Of a stretch of 64,000 bases of DNA, positions 46,040 through 57,729 are shown piece by piece (positions within the stretch are counted from its first letter, which is position 1; each line of letters begins with the position of its first letter). Location of the stretch: positions 21,934,117-21,998,116 of the forward strand of contig NC_079976.1 of the NCBI RefSeq assembly GCF_029852145.1, in the 5' to 3' direction. The stretch comes from Microplitis mediator (lineage: Eukaryota > Arthropoda > Insecta > Hymenoptera > Braconidae). The translations under genes and the position numbers were made by a program. Below the pieces are notes generated by a model that was given only the letters and a program-made list of their open reading frames with translations, was not told where the DNA came from and did no database searches.

Positions 46040-46499
46040 TAATCAGACTGGGTTTATCTACCAGAAGCATTGTGGATACGGCAACGCAGGGCCTGACGGC
46101 CATACTGACATTGCGGCGTCCGCGACAAGTATCGCTAATGTTACTATTCCCGCCATGGTCGAATCATCGATGCATATAATTTTATAACCTATAAAAATCT
46201 TCGATACCATACAGTATGGCGTTCACGCCCATCCTGGCATAGTGATATCCGCAAAATATTTCTGACCGTGTGTATGTAAAACAAGATCTTCAATGGGGAA
46301 TGAAAAAAACAATTCGATTCAAACGGAGCATCCTAGTATGCATGTGATTGTAAAATATTATAACATCACTGACAAAATCATTGGAAAATCTACGTCTTTA
46401 CTTGTTTGTTGCGAGATGAGATTTTGTTGTTTGCTAAATTTTTAAACTAAGCAAAAATGTCTAGCAATAACTATTGAATCATATATAAGCTACTGTGTA

Positions 46500-47250
46500 T
46501 AAGCCGATCTCTCTTACTCTTTCTTTTCATTGGTTCTGTATATTTATTGATTGCCTGCCACCTCAGTTCGTCGTTTCTCTCTGGAACTGCCGCATTTCCC
46601 CTTGTCTCCACATCATCCCCTGAGTCTCTACGTTCTCTATTCACCATTCTCCCGTCTCATCCGCATTGCCGCCATCGTGTCTCACTGTCACAAACCAGTG
46701 CCCATTCTTTGAAAACATCCAAATATACGAATTCTCTTTTTCCTTTTATTATTTTTTATCATTCTTTGTTTATCTTATATCTATTTTTTTATTTTTTATT
46801 TACATTCTATCTCTATATTTTCGGATTCTTTAAATATGAAATTTAAAAAAATAAAAAACAGCTTGTTCTTCTTCGGTTTTAAGTTGCCTACATCAAGGTG
46901 ATTAGTTATTTGAAAATATATAGATAATATGATTTTTCTCTCCTTATCTCAAAAAAAATCCAAATACACTTTACAGGAAAACAAAATGACATCCTCGTTA
47001 GGGCAGTTCCCTAAGAGCAATTGGTAGCGAGTAATCACTTGGTTTCTATGTTTTATTTCTTTCTTGTATTCTCTTCGTACATATTTCGTGTCGACTACGC
47101 CATTTCTAGGCTCATTATTTTTTTCATTTTTCTCCTACCCCTCATACAATCTATACTTGCGTAGTAGCGTAGTCCGGACAACCTCGTGTTCATCGTACTC
47201 CATTCTACGTTGGTCTTTGCTTGCTTAGTGATTCGTTCGTGACTGTAAAA
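46500..47250 (+). other. Pyrimidine-rich, apparently unique segment (possible alternative exon or promoter)
   Basis: The segment from about 46500 to 46720 is C/T-rich and more GC-rich than its surroundings, and 47060-47250 has several CG dinucleotides (CGTAGTAGCGTAGTCC). This is the only long non-repetitive GC-shifted region in the big intron besides the 698-aa gene. The 99-codon ORF at 46547-46846 is low-complexity and unconvincing. It may be an alternative first exon or regulatory region. Confidence 0.2.
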
Positions 47251-47630
47251 GCATCAGAGCGGATCTATACAGCATCCGAGCACTTGTATTTGATAAGCAA
47301 AAAAAAAGTAGAGCTCGACCGCCTGAGGGATTAAAAGGGTGGGATTTGCACCCCAATGCTTTATGTTTATGTAATTGAAAAAAATAAAATGTCAAGTAAA
47401 CTTCGTTTTGTAACAGCAAAATTATTTTACCATCATTGGTTTTAGAAGTCATAATGGGACAAGTTGTTCTAAATTGGAACGAGTATTTGTTAAATGAAGA
47501 AACGGTAATTGTTTAGAAGCGTAACTGTTAATATTTTCTGGCGAAACAAAATTTTCTTGAAGCTTCAGAAGTTTGATTTGTCAAATAACTCATTTGACTC
47601 TACAAATCGATGAATAACTACACGGAAAAT

Positions 47631-47690
47631 TTATTCTTGATTGAAATGCTATGGTGTCATATTAGTGCCGGACCATAGATTTTCATGTTA
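47631..47690. mobile_element. Truncated CACGGA-ended MITE
   Basis: CACGGAAAATTTATTCTTGA followed by ATGCTATGGTGTCAT matches the left end of 44773-45047; no right end is seen. Downstream to 48069 is AT-rich without a gene. Confidence 0.55.
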
Positions 47691-48069
47691 AAAATTACCA
47701 AGAATTTTAGGTAACGATGAGACAACTCGATATTCATAAGAATTATACTATTTGTTCGAGTAATTTTAAAAAAAAATTTTATTAATATATACTTGAAAAA
47801 GAAACTATTTTTACTATAAAACATACTAACATTTCTGACATCAAAAAATCGATTACTTATTTTAATATTTATAGTGAAAAATAAATAAAAAACTAAGTCC
47901 AATAAAAAATTTATCAATTTAAATTAAAAAATTCCAACATTTTTGATACTTTGTACTACACAGCATAATAATTTTATCAAAATTCTTTTAAATTCGAGTT
48001 CACTCGGAAATATTCGGCTCTTTTCGTTCATTCTGGTACTGATAGGTTAGAATAAATTACGTTACGTAT

Positions 48070-48821
48070 TAGTGTTGCAACAATCGCATGAAATAATCGA
48101 TTGTTGACAATCGATTATAATCGAACTGAAATAATCGATAGAGCCGATTAATCGTTTGCACATAATCGATTTTTCGAATAATCGATTATTTCAAACTCAA
48201 AAAAAGCGATTGTTTCTTAAAACAACTGTATAGATAATTTTGTTATGAACATAAAAAATTTTTTTGACAATTTTTTTTTAATAATCGATTTTTTAAACCC
48301 AACTTTAAAGTTGCAAAATCGTATAATAAACAATCGATTGTGAAAAAATCGATTTCGTGTTTTTAAAATATCAGTTTTGGAAATGCTAACAATAAATTTA
48401 TTGATAGACAATGGTTTTTTCATAATTTGTTTTAAATATTTAAATTTTTATTTTTTTAATAATTGTTTTTGTTTCTAGGATTTTAAGACAATCGATTGTT
48501 CAATAACTCCAACTTTAAAGTTGCGCGATCGAATCGCAAACAATCGATTATTGTAATCGATTGTGGAAAAAAAATTTTTTTTTAATAATAATAAATTTCC
48601 TTTAGATATGTGTTTAATGCGCTCATTAAAGTAATTGAAAATTATTGCAGGTATTAATCTACGAAATTAAAAGAAAAAAATCGATTTTTAAAAATCGTAT
48701 TTTAAAATTTTAATCGATTTCCAATCGATTATTCGAAGCACATAGAATCGATTTAAAAAAATCGATTGTTGAAACTAAAAAATCGATTATTCGATTAATC
48801 GATTGTTTTTTTGCAACACTA
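48070..48821. mobile_element. hAT-type element of AATCGATT words, near-perfect 8-bp target duplication
   Basis: The element starts TAGTGTTGCAACAATCG and ends CGATTGTTTTTTTGCAACACTA. The flanking octamers are TTACGTAT (48062-48069) and TGACGTAT (48822-48829), matching 7 of 8. The interior is dense in AATCGATTGTT and its complement and non-coding. The 68-codon ORF at 48217-48423 is a by-product. Confidence 0.75.
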
Positions 48822-49139
48822 TGACGTATTGATGCGTAAGCGAACATCTCTTTGTAAAACATCTTATGAATTTTCTTTTTTATTATAATTATAGATAGGT
48901 CTTTTAATACTTATGAAATTTTTGATAAATTCAGTAAATGGACTTTTTAACGGCGATTTATTTGAATAAACAAATTATAATTTATTTTACAAAATTATGT
49001 TTATATTTTGTAGGTACTAAGTGATTGCATGTATGTTGAGCTAATGAATGCACCTAACCTATTTTTTTCTACTTTCTTTTAATTATAATTTTTTTTTGAT
49101 TTATTGCTTTTATTTTATTTTTAACGAATAGTTTACCTA

Positions 49140-49880
49140 CACGGAAAGAAAATTATGGGAAGTTTGCCTATAATATTATGGGAACTATTCCCATAATGTT
49201 ATGGGAACCATCCCTATAATATCATAAAATTTTTTTTTTGCACAATAGTGTAGAAATTTCCCAAAATTTGAATTTTCTTGAATGTTTTGTGCTGACAAAA
49301 AATTATTGTTAAAAATTTTAATGTTTTTTTGCCAAATACGATTTTTTTTTTCAATGTTTGAATTTTTGTTTTTATGTTTAATAATATTTCTGTGTATTGT
49401 AGAAGTGATTATTACACTTCTTTAAATTAATTTTTTCATGATAATATGGGAACCATTCCCATAATATTATAGGAATGGTTCCTATAATAGTATGGGAACT
49501 ATTCCCATAATATTATGGGAATGATTCCCATAATGGTATACGAACCATTCCAATTGCATTATGGGAATCATTCCCATAATATTATGGGAATGGTTCCTAT
49601 AATTTATGGGAATGGTTCCTATAAATTATAGGAACTATTCCCATAAATTATAGGAATGATTCCCATAATATTATAGAAAGTATTCCTATAAATTATAGGA
49701 ACCATTCCTATAGTGTTATGGGTATCATTCCCATAATTATAGGAACTATTCCTATAATTATGGGAGCGGTTCCTATAATTATAGGAACCGCTCCCATAAT
49801 TTATGGTCGTAATTCCTATGATGGTATAGGAAAAAATTTCACAAAATTATGGGAACCGCTGCCATAATTTTCTTTCCGTG
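49140..49880. mobile_element. CACGGAAAG-ended MITE, copy 5
   Basis: The same family and orientation as 20563 and 22517, with TA flanks. The left array is reduced to about 80 bases, so the shared ~240-base core begins soon after the terminus. The right array is near-identical to copies 1 and 2. Confidence 0.9.
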
Positions 49881-50683
49881 TAGTATTTTAATTTAGTATA
49901 ACTAATTACGATGCAGCTGGTACAAATTTCTAAAATAAAATTAAATCTGTTACTTTGCTAAAATTACAATGCGCATTGTAAATTCTGTTGGATGTATTTA
50001 AAATATTTCTGTAATCGGTCATTTTTACCATAATATCAAATTTCATACTGTTCTCATGTTACTATTACTACAATAACTTTTCTGTAAATTTTTTATGTAA
50101 GAATTACCGTCAAATTCTGTGAGTGTAATTGCATACAATAGTTTTTTTAAAACGCGCACTTAATATTTTTTCGTATTTACATTTTTTTACAATTTTGCAG
50201 TTTACTATTCACTTGGAATATACTGGTTTAAATTTTTTTTATCATGAAAAGTGTATTGTCATTTATAAATAAATGTTGAAGCTGTACTTGACACAGTTTT
50301 TTTTTTTATACAGGATTTGTTTTTTGTATGATTCAGTGAATATACTTCGAAACTTTTAACTATAAATTAATTTATTAAAATTAATGAATATCCCGTGACT
50401 TGAATTTTTTTGAATTTCTTAATACAAAGATAAAAGGCCATTTTCTTATTTCATATTGATATCTTTATTTTGCATTTTCAAATTAATTACAATTTTCTAT
50501 ACAAGTGAAGCCACAATAAGTATATATTTATATCACAAATACTGATACTGGTTCGTAACTCAATAATCTAGGGAAGCTTAATCATATGTTTTATGGCTGG
50601 AAAGCAACACGCACATTTCACCCTATGATGACGCAACAATTTTATATGCTTTACCAACTTTCATACTAATGCTCGCTTATCTA
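49881..50683. other. AT-rich intron sequence, no gene recognised
   Basis: Nothing beyond AT-rich DNA and short homopolymers is visible. Confidence 0.4.
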
Positions 50684-51580
50684 GGGGAGGGGGGGGGGGC
50701 AAAAGGGGGTACCTAAGGAAATACTAAGTTTTCGAGGACTAAAATACGCTAAATCTTTTTGTTTTTAATGCTATTCGAGGTAAATAGACAAAATTTTTAG
50801 CTGCCGTTAAAAAATAAGATTTTAATTTTTGGCGGGCAAAACGGGGTACCCTTAAAAAAAGTTGAAAAAAAAAAATTTCTGAAAATTGATCAAATTTTAT
50901 TACTTGAATCTTTTATATGTAATGTACATAAAGAAAAATTACATTTCACATCATTGGTGGACACGAAGGCAAAAAAAAAAATTTTTTGTGGGGCAGAGAG
51001 GCCTCCCTCCAAAAAATAATATTTTTTTTTTTAAATTATTTTCATTATTAAGAATGTATTTCTTTCTCTTGACAACTATTTTTGGTTTTATAATACTCAA
51101 GAAAAATTTCTTTAAGTGTAATAAATCGTTTCCTCTCGACTAGCTTAATTACTAATTACTATTTAATGAAAAAAAACAATTCTGTATTTCTTATTTGTCA
51201 TTATTTTTAACCCAAAAAACGTGTTTTTTGATTTTTTAGATTACAGATTATTTTGCATTATTTAAAATATTTTATCAATAAAAAAATAAAATATTATTTT
51301 CGAATATTTTTAGTGGCCAAATTTGCCCCAGCTTTAACAAATCAGCCGAAAAATGGATTAATGTATTATATTTTTTTTAATTTGACGATAAAAATATAAA
51401 AGAATCATTTTGTTAAAATTTTTGGCTGGTCCATTTTGCCCTAGGTGTCATGCGTAGGGCTAAAAGTGCGCAAATATATCGAATTTATACTAATTAGACG
51501 GAAAAAAAAATTTTTTTTTTTATAAAATTTTTAGGGTACCCCGTTTTGCCCACCCTACCCCCTTTTGCCCCCCCTTCCCC
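50684..51580. mobile_element. TIR element with GGGGAGGGGGGG..GCAAAAGGGGGTA ends
   Basis: The left end is G-rich (GGGGGGGGGGGCAAAAGGGGGT) and the right end is its complement (CCCCCTTTTGCCCCCC), with GGGCAAAACGGGGTACCC as a second inverted word inside both. TA flanks both sides. The interior ORF at 50886-51143 is low-complexity and not called. Confidence 0.7.
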
Positions 51581-51759
51581 TATATAATTCATTATTCCTC
51601 ATTGTTTTATTTTATTTATTTTTTTTTTTAACATATCATCTAACTATCTAAATGTAACTATATTGTACTTGTCCTTATGCCTTAACTTTCCAAAAATTTT
51701 ATCATTTTATGTCGGACCTAGTCGAGTAGGTTCTGAAGATACCATTGGTTCGAAAATTT

Positions 51760-52080
51760 ATATATATACGATAACGCACTGTTCTCTTACGATAACGACC
51801 ACAATTCTACACCGATCTTAATAAAACTTCCTATACTTATTATGTAGCTAAAGAATCTGATTCTGATCGAAGATGAGCTAAATCGGCCCGAAAGTTTAGA
51901 ACTTATGGATGTTTCAAATTTTTTGATTTTTCGAAAAAATCGACTTTTGTTGAGTTATCGTTAAATAACTTCTGAACCTAAAAAGATGATTTTTTATCGA
52001 TTTTGAAGGATTGCGTCTTATAGTTGATTCAATTAGCTTTAATTTGTGCTACATTACTTCTTCTATTGATAATTTTTTCT
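51760..52080. repeat. Dispersed repeat, copy 2 (related to 17390-17690)
   Basis: Shares CGACCACAATT, GATCTTAATAAAACTT and GAAGATGAGCTAAATCGG in the same order as the 17.4-kb copy. Just downstream (52160-52290) are C-rich and G-rich runs. Confidence 0.5.
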
Positions 52081-52436
52081 GATATTTTGATAAATTTCTA
52101 AATTTTTTTAAAAATAGAAAACATTTTTTTTCGCTTTAACGTTTAAGGACATTCTCAGACAGTACCCCCCCCCCCCACTTTTTAAAAGTATTCAATGACC
52201 TTGAACTGTCTTAACAGTATCAAAATTTAATTTAGGGGGGGGTCAAAGCATTATTAAAACCTCCCCCCAACGTTCCCTGATTATTTTTTTTTTCATTTTT
52301 TTTCTTTTTTTACTGGTCATTTAAAGTAAAAATTGCTATTTTTTACGAAAATTCGCGCCGTATTGGGGGTGAAAAACCCCTTTGATGTAAAAAAAAATTC
52401 TAAAACTCAACGTTGGGGAGGAGGTATTTTATACGT

Positions 52437-53284
52437 ACACAGAAAAAACAGTTAACTTGGTTCAAGAAAAATATTGTCTTCCGAATTTTCTTTCTTGATT
52501 TAATAAAAGTAAAACACTTGATTCAAAAACTTTTTTTTGGTTCAAGACAGTAAATTCTCTTGCTCCAAAAAAATTTATTTTTGAAGCGAAATTTAAAATT
52601 TCTTGGTTTAAGAAAAAAAATTATTGACTAAAGAAAATAAGTCATCTCTTGCCAAAAAATCAATGTTTTGAACGAAAAAAAGTTTAACTTCGGCCAAAAA
52701 ACTTTTTCTTGCTCAAGAAAATAAATTTCTTACTCCAAAAAATCAAAGTTTTGAACGAAAAAAAGTTTAACTTCGGCCAAAAAACTTTTCTTGCTCAAGA
52801 AAAAAAATTTCTTACTCCAAAAAATCAAAGTTTTGAACGAAAAAAAGTTTCTTCGGCCAAAAAACTTTTTCTTGTTCAAGAAAAAAAATTTCTTACTCCA
52901 AAAAATCAAAGTTTTGAACGAAAAAAAGTTTAACTTCGGCCAAAAAACTTTTTCTTGCTCAAGAAAAAAAATTTCTTACTCCAAAAAATCAAAGTTTTGA
53001 ACGAAAAAAAGTTTAACTTCGGCCAAAAAACTTTTCTTGCTCAAGAAAAAAAATTTCTTACTCCAAAAAATCAAAGTTTTGAACGAAAAAAATTTCTTGG
53101 CCCAAAAAAAAAATTCTCTTGCTCCAAAAAATAAATTGCTTAAGTGAAAATAAAAGTTGATTGGGCCAAGAAAAAAAAAATTTCTTGCTCCAAAAGTTTG
53201 TTTCTTCAAAACGACATAAAAATTTGTGTAAAATATTGTTTTAACACAGTTCGTGTTAATTTTCCCAAAATTTTTTTTACTGTG
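52437..53284. mobile_element. TIR element (CACAGAAAAAAC ends) with ~82-bp tandem repeats
   Basis: TA-CACAGAAAAAACAGTTAAC to AAATTTTTTTTACTGTG-TA. From about 52660 to 53120 it holds roughly six units of 81-83 bases, each with TCAAAGTTTTGAACGAAAAA, then CTTCGGCCAAAAAACTTTT and CTTGCTCAAGAAAA. Units vary by a few bases in length, so several frames stay partly open (52709-53000, 52976-53209); these ORFs are repeat artefacts. Confidence 0.75.
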
Positions 53285-53852
53285 TAATTTCGTTTAATTT
53301 ATCATATTTTTGAAAATTTTTGACAATTTCATAGTGAAAGTCATATTTGCGTCACAATTTGAGTTTCGTGATAAAATTTAGATCTTATTTCATTACGAAG
53401 AAAAATTTACACGGGAAGAACCGGCCCCCAGCTACATATTTACGTAAGAAAAGTTAGGAAAGGCATAACTAAAAAAGAGCCAAGCAATATAAAATATACT
53501 GTTTGAACACAAACTATTATTAGCATATCGTCCATATTGTTAAGCCGTTAATTCCTTTATTAGTTGATGGAAAGAATTGTAAAATAAGTGAAAGGGCGTT
53601 AACAATTTGTATATAATAGTAATGAATACACAAAAAGAAAAACACGTTTCAAGTTCAAGGTTCGTCGGCCGGTATAAATTAAAGCCGCGCTCGACAATCT
53701 CATTGCCATGTCCTTGACCAAGGCCACTGTTCATTGCAAACCAACGGGATAGTATATATATAGATATAGATATATTATTTTAAACATAATTCGATTATTA
53801 AAAATTTAACAGTGCGAATAATCTAAATAAATGAAATTTTACCATTTTTTAG
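53285..53852. other. Intron 3' part before exon 2
   Basis: Contains a moderately unique stretch at 53630-53750 (TTCAAGGTTCGTCGGCCGG, CCTTGACCAAGGCC) and a short TATAGATATA run. It shows no supported exon. The acceptor for exon 2 is TTTTTTAG at 53852. Confidence 0.4.
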
Positions 53853-54083
53853 CTTATTGGCCACGGAGTGACAGCACAACACCTTCGTTATTTGGAGGGA
53901 TGTCGAGTGGATATGGGCTCGGTGCTCATCATTTGCCATCGGCCTATGCGTTATTAGGTCGAGGTGGTGCGGCACCTGGATTCGGAGGTCATTCCACTGC
54001 CTCAGCTCCACCACCTCCACCTCCGTATTCTCATGCAAGTCTCGGTACTTTGAGTGTTGCTGCCAGCCAGGCTGCAAGTTTAG
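53853..54083 (+). CDS. tou: toutatis/BAZ2-like gene, coding exon 2
   Basis: The acceptor is CCATTTTTTAG and the donor is TTTAG/GTAATC. The exon enters with two bases completing Ala and leaves in phase 1; 76 full codons encode YWPRSDSTTPSLFGGM, SGYGLGAHHLPSAYALLGRG, a Gly/Ala-rich stretch, a six-proline run and ASLGTLSVAASQAASLG. These words match the N-terminal low-complexity region of toutatis/BAZ2-type proteins as I remember it. This region is disordered and carries no catalytic domain. The ORF that starts upstream at 53831 is only intron read-through into the exon. Antisense frames (53823-54077) are shadows. Confidence 0.78.
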
Positions 54084-54125
54084 GTAATCTATTACTTAAT
54101 CAGTAATTCAAATCCTTAAATTTAT

Positions 54126-55386
54126 CCCGGGTTAAAAAATTAGATCTGTTTTAGAATAAATGATAAATTCAAATATTTTTCCGTTAATTCAAGTTTATAA
54201 ATCGTATTTATTTTATATAAGAATTTAATCTGTTTTTGCCCGTACTATTCCTTATCCAGGCTAATATCAGACTTATTTTCGCATGATATTTAGTCTGTTT
54301 TAAATCACGTTTAGACTAAAAACAGACTTTTTTATTATAATTATTGGTCTGTGTTCAATTGTTTTTAAGGACAAATACAGGACTTTTTATAAATATAAAT
54401 AATAATGATAATAATCTAGATTTATTAATTTATTTTAATTTTCTTGGTATTTAAAACATGCTAATGCGCTTCCATAATAAGAAGTCACACAGAGAAAATG
54501 TTGGCTCGAAACCTACCAATTTTTACAATGCTGTCGACTAAACTTGAAACAGGGAGTAAAGCATCCAAAAAATTATCGTGCTCTTACAAAAAATGATTAT
54601 ACTGTATCACATTACTTATTACGCGCGAGAAACTTATCGATGAGCTTCAATATCAATTACTTCCATACATTATAATAATTTTGGTGCAGCATAATAATTT
54701 TTTACAAGAGTATAGTAATTTTTTGGATACTCTACTTTCTGTTTCAAGTTTGGTCGACAGCATAATAAAAATTGGTAGATTTCGAGCCAACATTTTTCTC
54801 CGTAGCACAAGAATTTTGATGTTTTCTTATGCCAAAATATTTTCAATTTTATCCAGTAAATAAGAGAAAATTCTTGACATTTTAAGAGTTGTTTTATCAC
54901 TTTTATTCAATGATATAAATATTCAATGAAGACAACTAAAAAATTAAGCTGTCAAATTTTCATTAACTGCCGACATTTTTAAACAAAAGATAGTAAATAA
55001 ATACTAAATAAAACATAATCAATTCTGCAACTTAATATTTTTTCATAAATATTGCCCATAAATAAAAATTTTATAAGTCCATGATTTAATCTAGTTTTGT
55101 CCTTGTAAATTTTCAGAACTAAAATTTTTTAAAGTTCACGAATTAATCTAATTTAGTCTGCTCGTAACGCGTTTGTTTTTTAAAGTAGCAGGTCGAAAAC
55201 AGCTTAAAATTTTCATAAAAGATCAAAATCAGATCAAATAGTCCAATCAGACTAAAATCAGGTCAAATTTTTCAGTCCGGGTAGATCAAAAACAGATTAA
55301 AATTTTTATCGAAGTTCAATAACAGACCAAGTAGTCCAAATACAGTCCAGTTAGACTAAAATCAGATCAAATTTTTCGACCCGGGT
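54126..55386. mobile_element. Intronic TIR element (CCCGGGTTAAAAAATTAGATCTG ends)
   Basis: CCCGGGT followed by AAAAAATTAGATCTG on the left pairs with CAGATCAAATTTTTCGACCCGGG on the right. Subterminal words such as CAGACTAAAAACAG/CAGATTAAAA recur on both sides. It fills most of intron 2 and contains a younger element at 54486-54804. Confidence 0.65.
54486..54804. mobile_element. ~320-bp MITE (CACAGAGAAAATGTTGG ends), copy 1
   Basis: The left GAGAAAATGTTGGCTCGAAA pairs with TTTCGAGCCAACATTTTTCT on the right, with GCTGTCGAC and CATAATAATTTTT words inverted around the centre. It is a diverged copy of 57412-57729. Confidence 0.75.
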
Positions 55387-55433
55387 AATACTTTGTTTCG
55401 TATTATTAATTTATATATTTGATTTTTTTTAAG

Positions 55434-55619
55434 GTATTAATCCTGCTAGTGCTGCATGGTGGACAATGGCATCGCATTTAGCTGCTCAAGATTATTTAGC
55501 AAGGCTACAAGGCGCTGCTGGCTTACCAAGTTTTCCACCAGGCGCTGAAAGTCTTTTACCACCATATCCTGCTTCATTACTAAATTCATCATCTTTATCA
55601 TCACACAAATCCAGTAAAT
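55434..55619 (+). CDS. tou: toutatis/BAZ2-like gene, coding exon 3
   Basis: Acceptor TTTTTTTTAAG, donor AAAT/GTAAGT. The exon completes Gly and encodes INPASAAWWTMASHLAAQDY, LARLQGAAGLPSFPPGAES, LLPPYPASLLNSSSLSSHKS and SK, leaving phase 1. The AAWWTMAS-LAAQDYLARLQ block is the most diagnostic piece; it matches the conserved N-terminal segment I associate with insect toutatis and is compositionally far from the AT-rich introns. Its biochemical role is not known to me. Intron 2 is about 1.35 kb and intron 3 about 2.9 kb, both holding transposons that did not disturb splice sites. Confidence 0.82.
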
Positions 55620-56123
55620 GTAAGTATAAATAATTTTACATTGTCATTGTTGTTCTACATCTCAAGCGCGATCGCGCTGCGGGCGCCTTACGATCGAAAT
55701 TACTTTTGCGACTAATTTACTGACCTTATATCTTTATACTTTTTTGATTACACTGAAATGAGTTAAATTGTATAGGGCAGGGCGGGGCTAGTTGATCACT
55801 TTTTGGTTTGATCTTCCATAACTTTCAGACGATGCATCGGATTTAATCAACTCATGTGCTGTTAGGTTCGTAATTTAGTCTTCTTCAAATGGTCTAGCGA
55901 CATAAAAACGATCCGAGTGTAAATTTACAAGTTATTCCCAGAAATGTGTGAGCGCTCCAAATTGCTCAACGTGTCCCACTAGTAGGGCTAGTTGAACATA
56001 GTATGGGGCTAGTTGTGCAATGGCTAAAATAAACGAAATGACTGTATAAAATCGTATGAGTACAACATAAAATTGTAATTAACAAGCAAGTATTTATTTA
56101 TTATGATTGTTGCATACTTATTA

Positions 56124-57125
56124 GGGTGTTTCAGAAAAAACAAATTTTTTTTTGGTATTCAAAAATTGAAAGGATACCTGAAAATAAAAATTTTGGTGCC
56201 AATCCGAGCTCTTAATAATAATATTAAGGTTTGCCTCATTCCATTTTTCTATTTTCCATTTAAATAACATAAGAAAAAAATTTTTTTTTTTTTTAGAATT
56301 TTCTAGCTTACAGACCACTCAACTGATTTTTATGCGCAATTAAACTTTGTGTAGGAAAGTGAACGCTCTACAAAAAAAGTCTCTTATCATTTTTTGATAA
56401 ATCCCACTGTTCAAAAGTTATTCAAGTTTCAAGTCAAATTTATAGTAAATTTTGAGATCTTTTTACTTTTCCGGTGAAACTATCAGTCTTATTACAAAAT
56501 GTCATGGAAACTTTTTTGTAGATAATTTTATTCCTTACAAATCTTTACAAATAAAGTTCTTCGAAATTCTGCGTTGTTTTCAAGTTATATCCATTTCAAT
56601 GTCAAGCTCTTAAAAAAATAGATTTCTGATTGATTTTAAGAGCTTGACATTGAAATGAAAATAAATTGAAAACAATACGGAATTTCGAAAAATTTTGTTC
56701 GTAATAATTTGTAAGGAATAAAATTACCTACAAAAAAGTTTCTATGACATTTTGTAATAAGACTGATAGTTTCGCCGGAAAAGTAAAAAGATCTCAAAAT
56801 TTACTATAAATTTGACTTGAAACTTGAATAACTATTGAACAGTGGGATTTATCAAAAAATAATAAGAGACTTTTTTTGTAGAGCGTTCAATTTCCTACAC
56901 AAAGTTTAATTACGCATAAAAATCAGTTGAGTGGTCTGTAAGCTAGAAAATTCTAAAAAAAAAAAAAATTTTTTTCCTATGTTATTTAAATGGAAAATAG
57001 AAAAATGGATTGAGGCAAACCTTAATATTATTATTAAGAGCTCGGATTGGCACCAAAATTTTTATTTGCAGGTATACTTTCAATTTTTGAATACCAAAAA
57101 AAAATTTGTTTTTTCTGAAACACCC
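56124..57125. mobile_element. Foldback element, ~500-bp arms (GGGTGTTTCAGAAAAA ends)
   Basis: TA-GGGTGTTTCAGAAAAAAC to GTTTTTTCTGAAACACCC-TA, arms joined near 56625. It shares the TTTTTACTTTTCCGG.GAAAC core with the other ~1-kb foldbacks. The ORFs at 56121-56318 (minus) and 56931-57128 (plus) are the same frame in the two arms. Confidence 0.85.
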
Positions 57126-57411
57126 TAATAATCATATAGAATCGAAAGAGCAATAATTAAATTATCTTTGAATACCTACGTGGTCACGAAAAAGTATTTT
57201 TATACGAGTATAGGAGAAAAATTCTGAAGACCTGTTTTTTTTTTTGACGCAAAAAAAAACAAAGCTTTTGGTTAATTAGTCTGAGCACCGGATGGCGATA
57301 GATAATCAGGCAATGTGTTCTCCTCCCGTAACCCTTTTTTTTCACCATTTAAACTTTTGTTGTAAGTTGTTTAGTTTTCGAGATATTTCGATTGCACAAC
57401 TTGCCCCTATG

Positions 57412-57729
57412 CACGGAGAAAAATGTTGGTTCAAAACCTACTAATTTTTATTATGCTGTCGACGAAACTTGAAACAGGAAGGGAAGCATCCAAAAAATTA
57501 TTATGCTCATACGAAAAATTATTATACTGTATCATAATACTTACTACGCGCGAGACACTTATCGATAAGATTTAATAAAAATTACTTCCATACATTATAA
57601 TAATTGTGATGCAGCATAATAATTTTTTATAAGAGCATAATAATTTTTTGGATGCTTCCCTTCCTGTTTCAAGTTTCGTCGACAGCATAATAAAAATTAG
57701 TAGGTTTTGAACCAACATTTTTCTCCGTG
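57412..57729. mobile_element. ~318-bp MITE (CACGGAGAAAAATGTTGG ends), copy 2
   Basis: CACGGAGAAAAATGTTGGTTC to GAACCAACATTTTTCTCCGTG, with flanks ending in TG rather than TA. The halves are complementary over most of their length. It lies near the right end of the 55775-57753 element. Confidence 0.8.

Larger units (their letters stand above)
45180..46270. mobile_element. TIR element (CACGGTAAGAAAT ends) hosting a tRNA-bearing TIR element
   Basis: CACGGTAAGAAATGCATGGCG with CACCATGCTGG on the left, and CATACTG../CGCCCATCCTGGCATAG then ATTTCTGACCGTG on the right. The flanks are TG. The inner element at 45313-46039 interrupts it after a TATACTGTATACTGTA-like palindrome. Confidence 0.65.
28582..53852 (+). 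other. Large first coding intron of the toutatis-like gene
   Basis: It starts GTAAGTG and ends TTTTTTAG. It spans about 25 kb and is filled with TIR elements plus one intact same-strand ORF at 39034-41130. Phase 1 is preserved on both sides. Whether other, alternative exons lie inside cannot be told from sequence. Confidence 0.65.

Noticed and set aside
46547..46846. 99-codon ORF with Ser-rich start and Phe/Leu-rich end
   Set aside because: It passes into poly-T DNA, has no splice or family support, and was kept only as a non-coding region of interest.
52709..53209. ORFs rich in Lys and Phe
   Set aside because: They are frames of the ~82-bp tandem repeat in a TIR element.
53831..54106. Start of a gene at the ATG at 53831
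   Set aside because: The upstream codons are intron; the splice acceptor at 53852 fits the frame of the preceding exon better, and the ORF end past 54083 is intron read-through.
56121..57128. Two similar 65-codon ORFs
   Set aside because: They are the two arms of a foldback element, not a gene pair.
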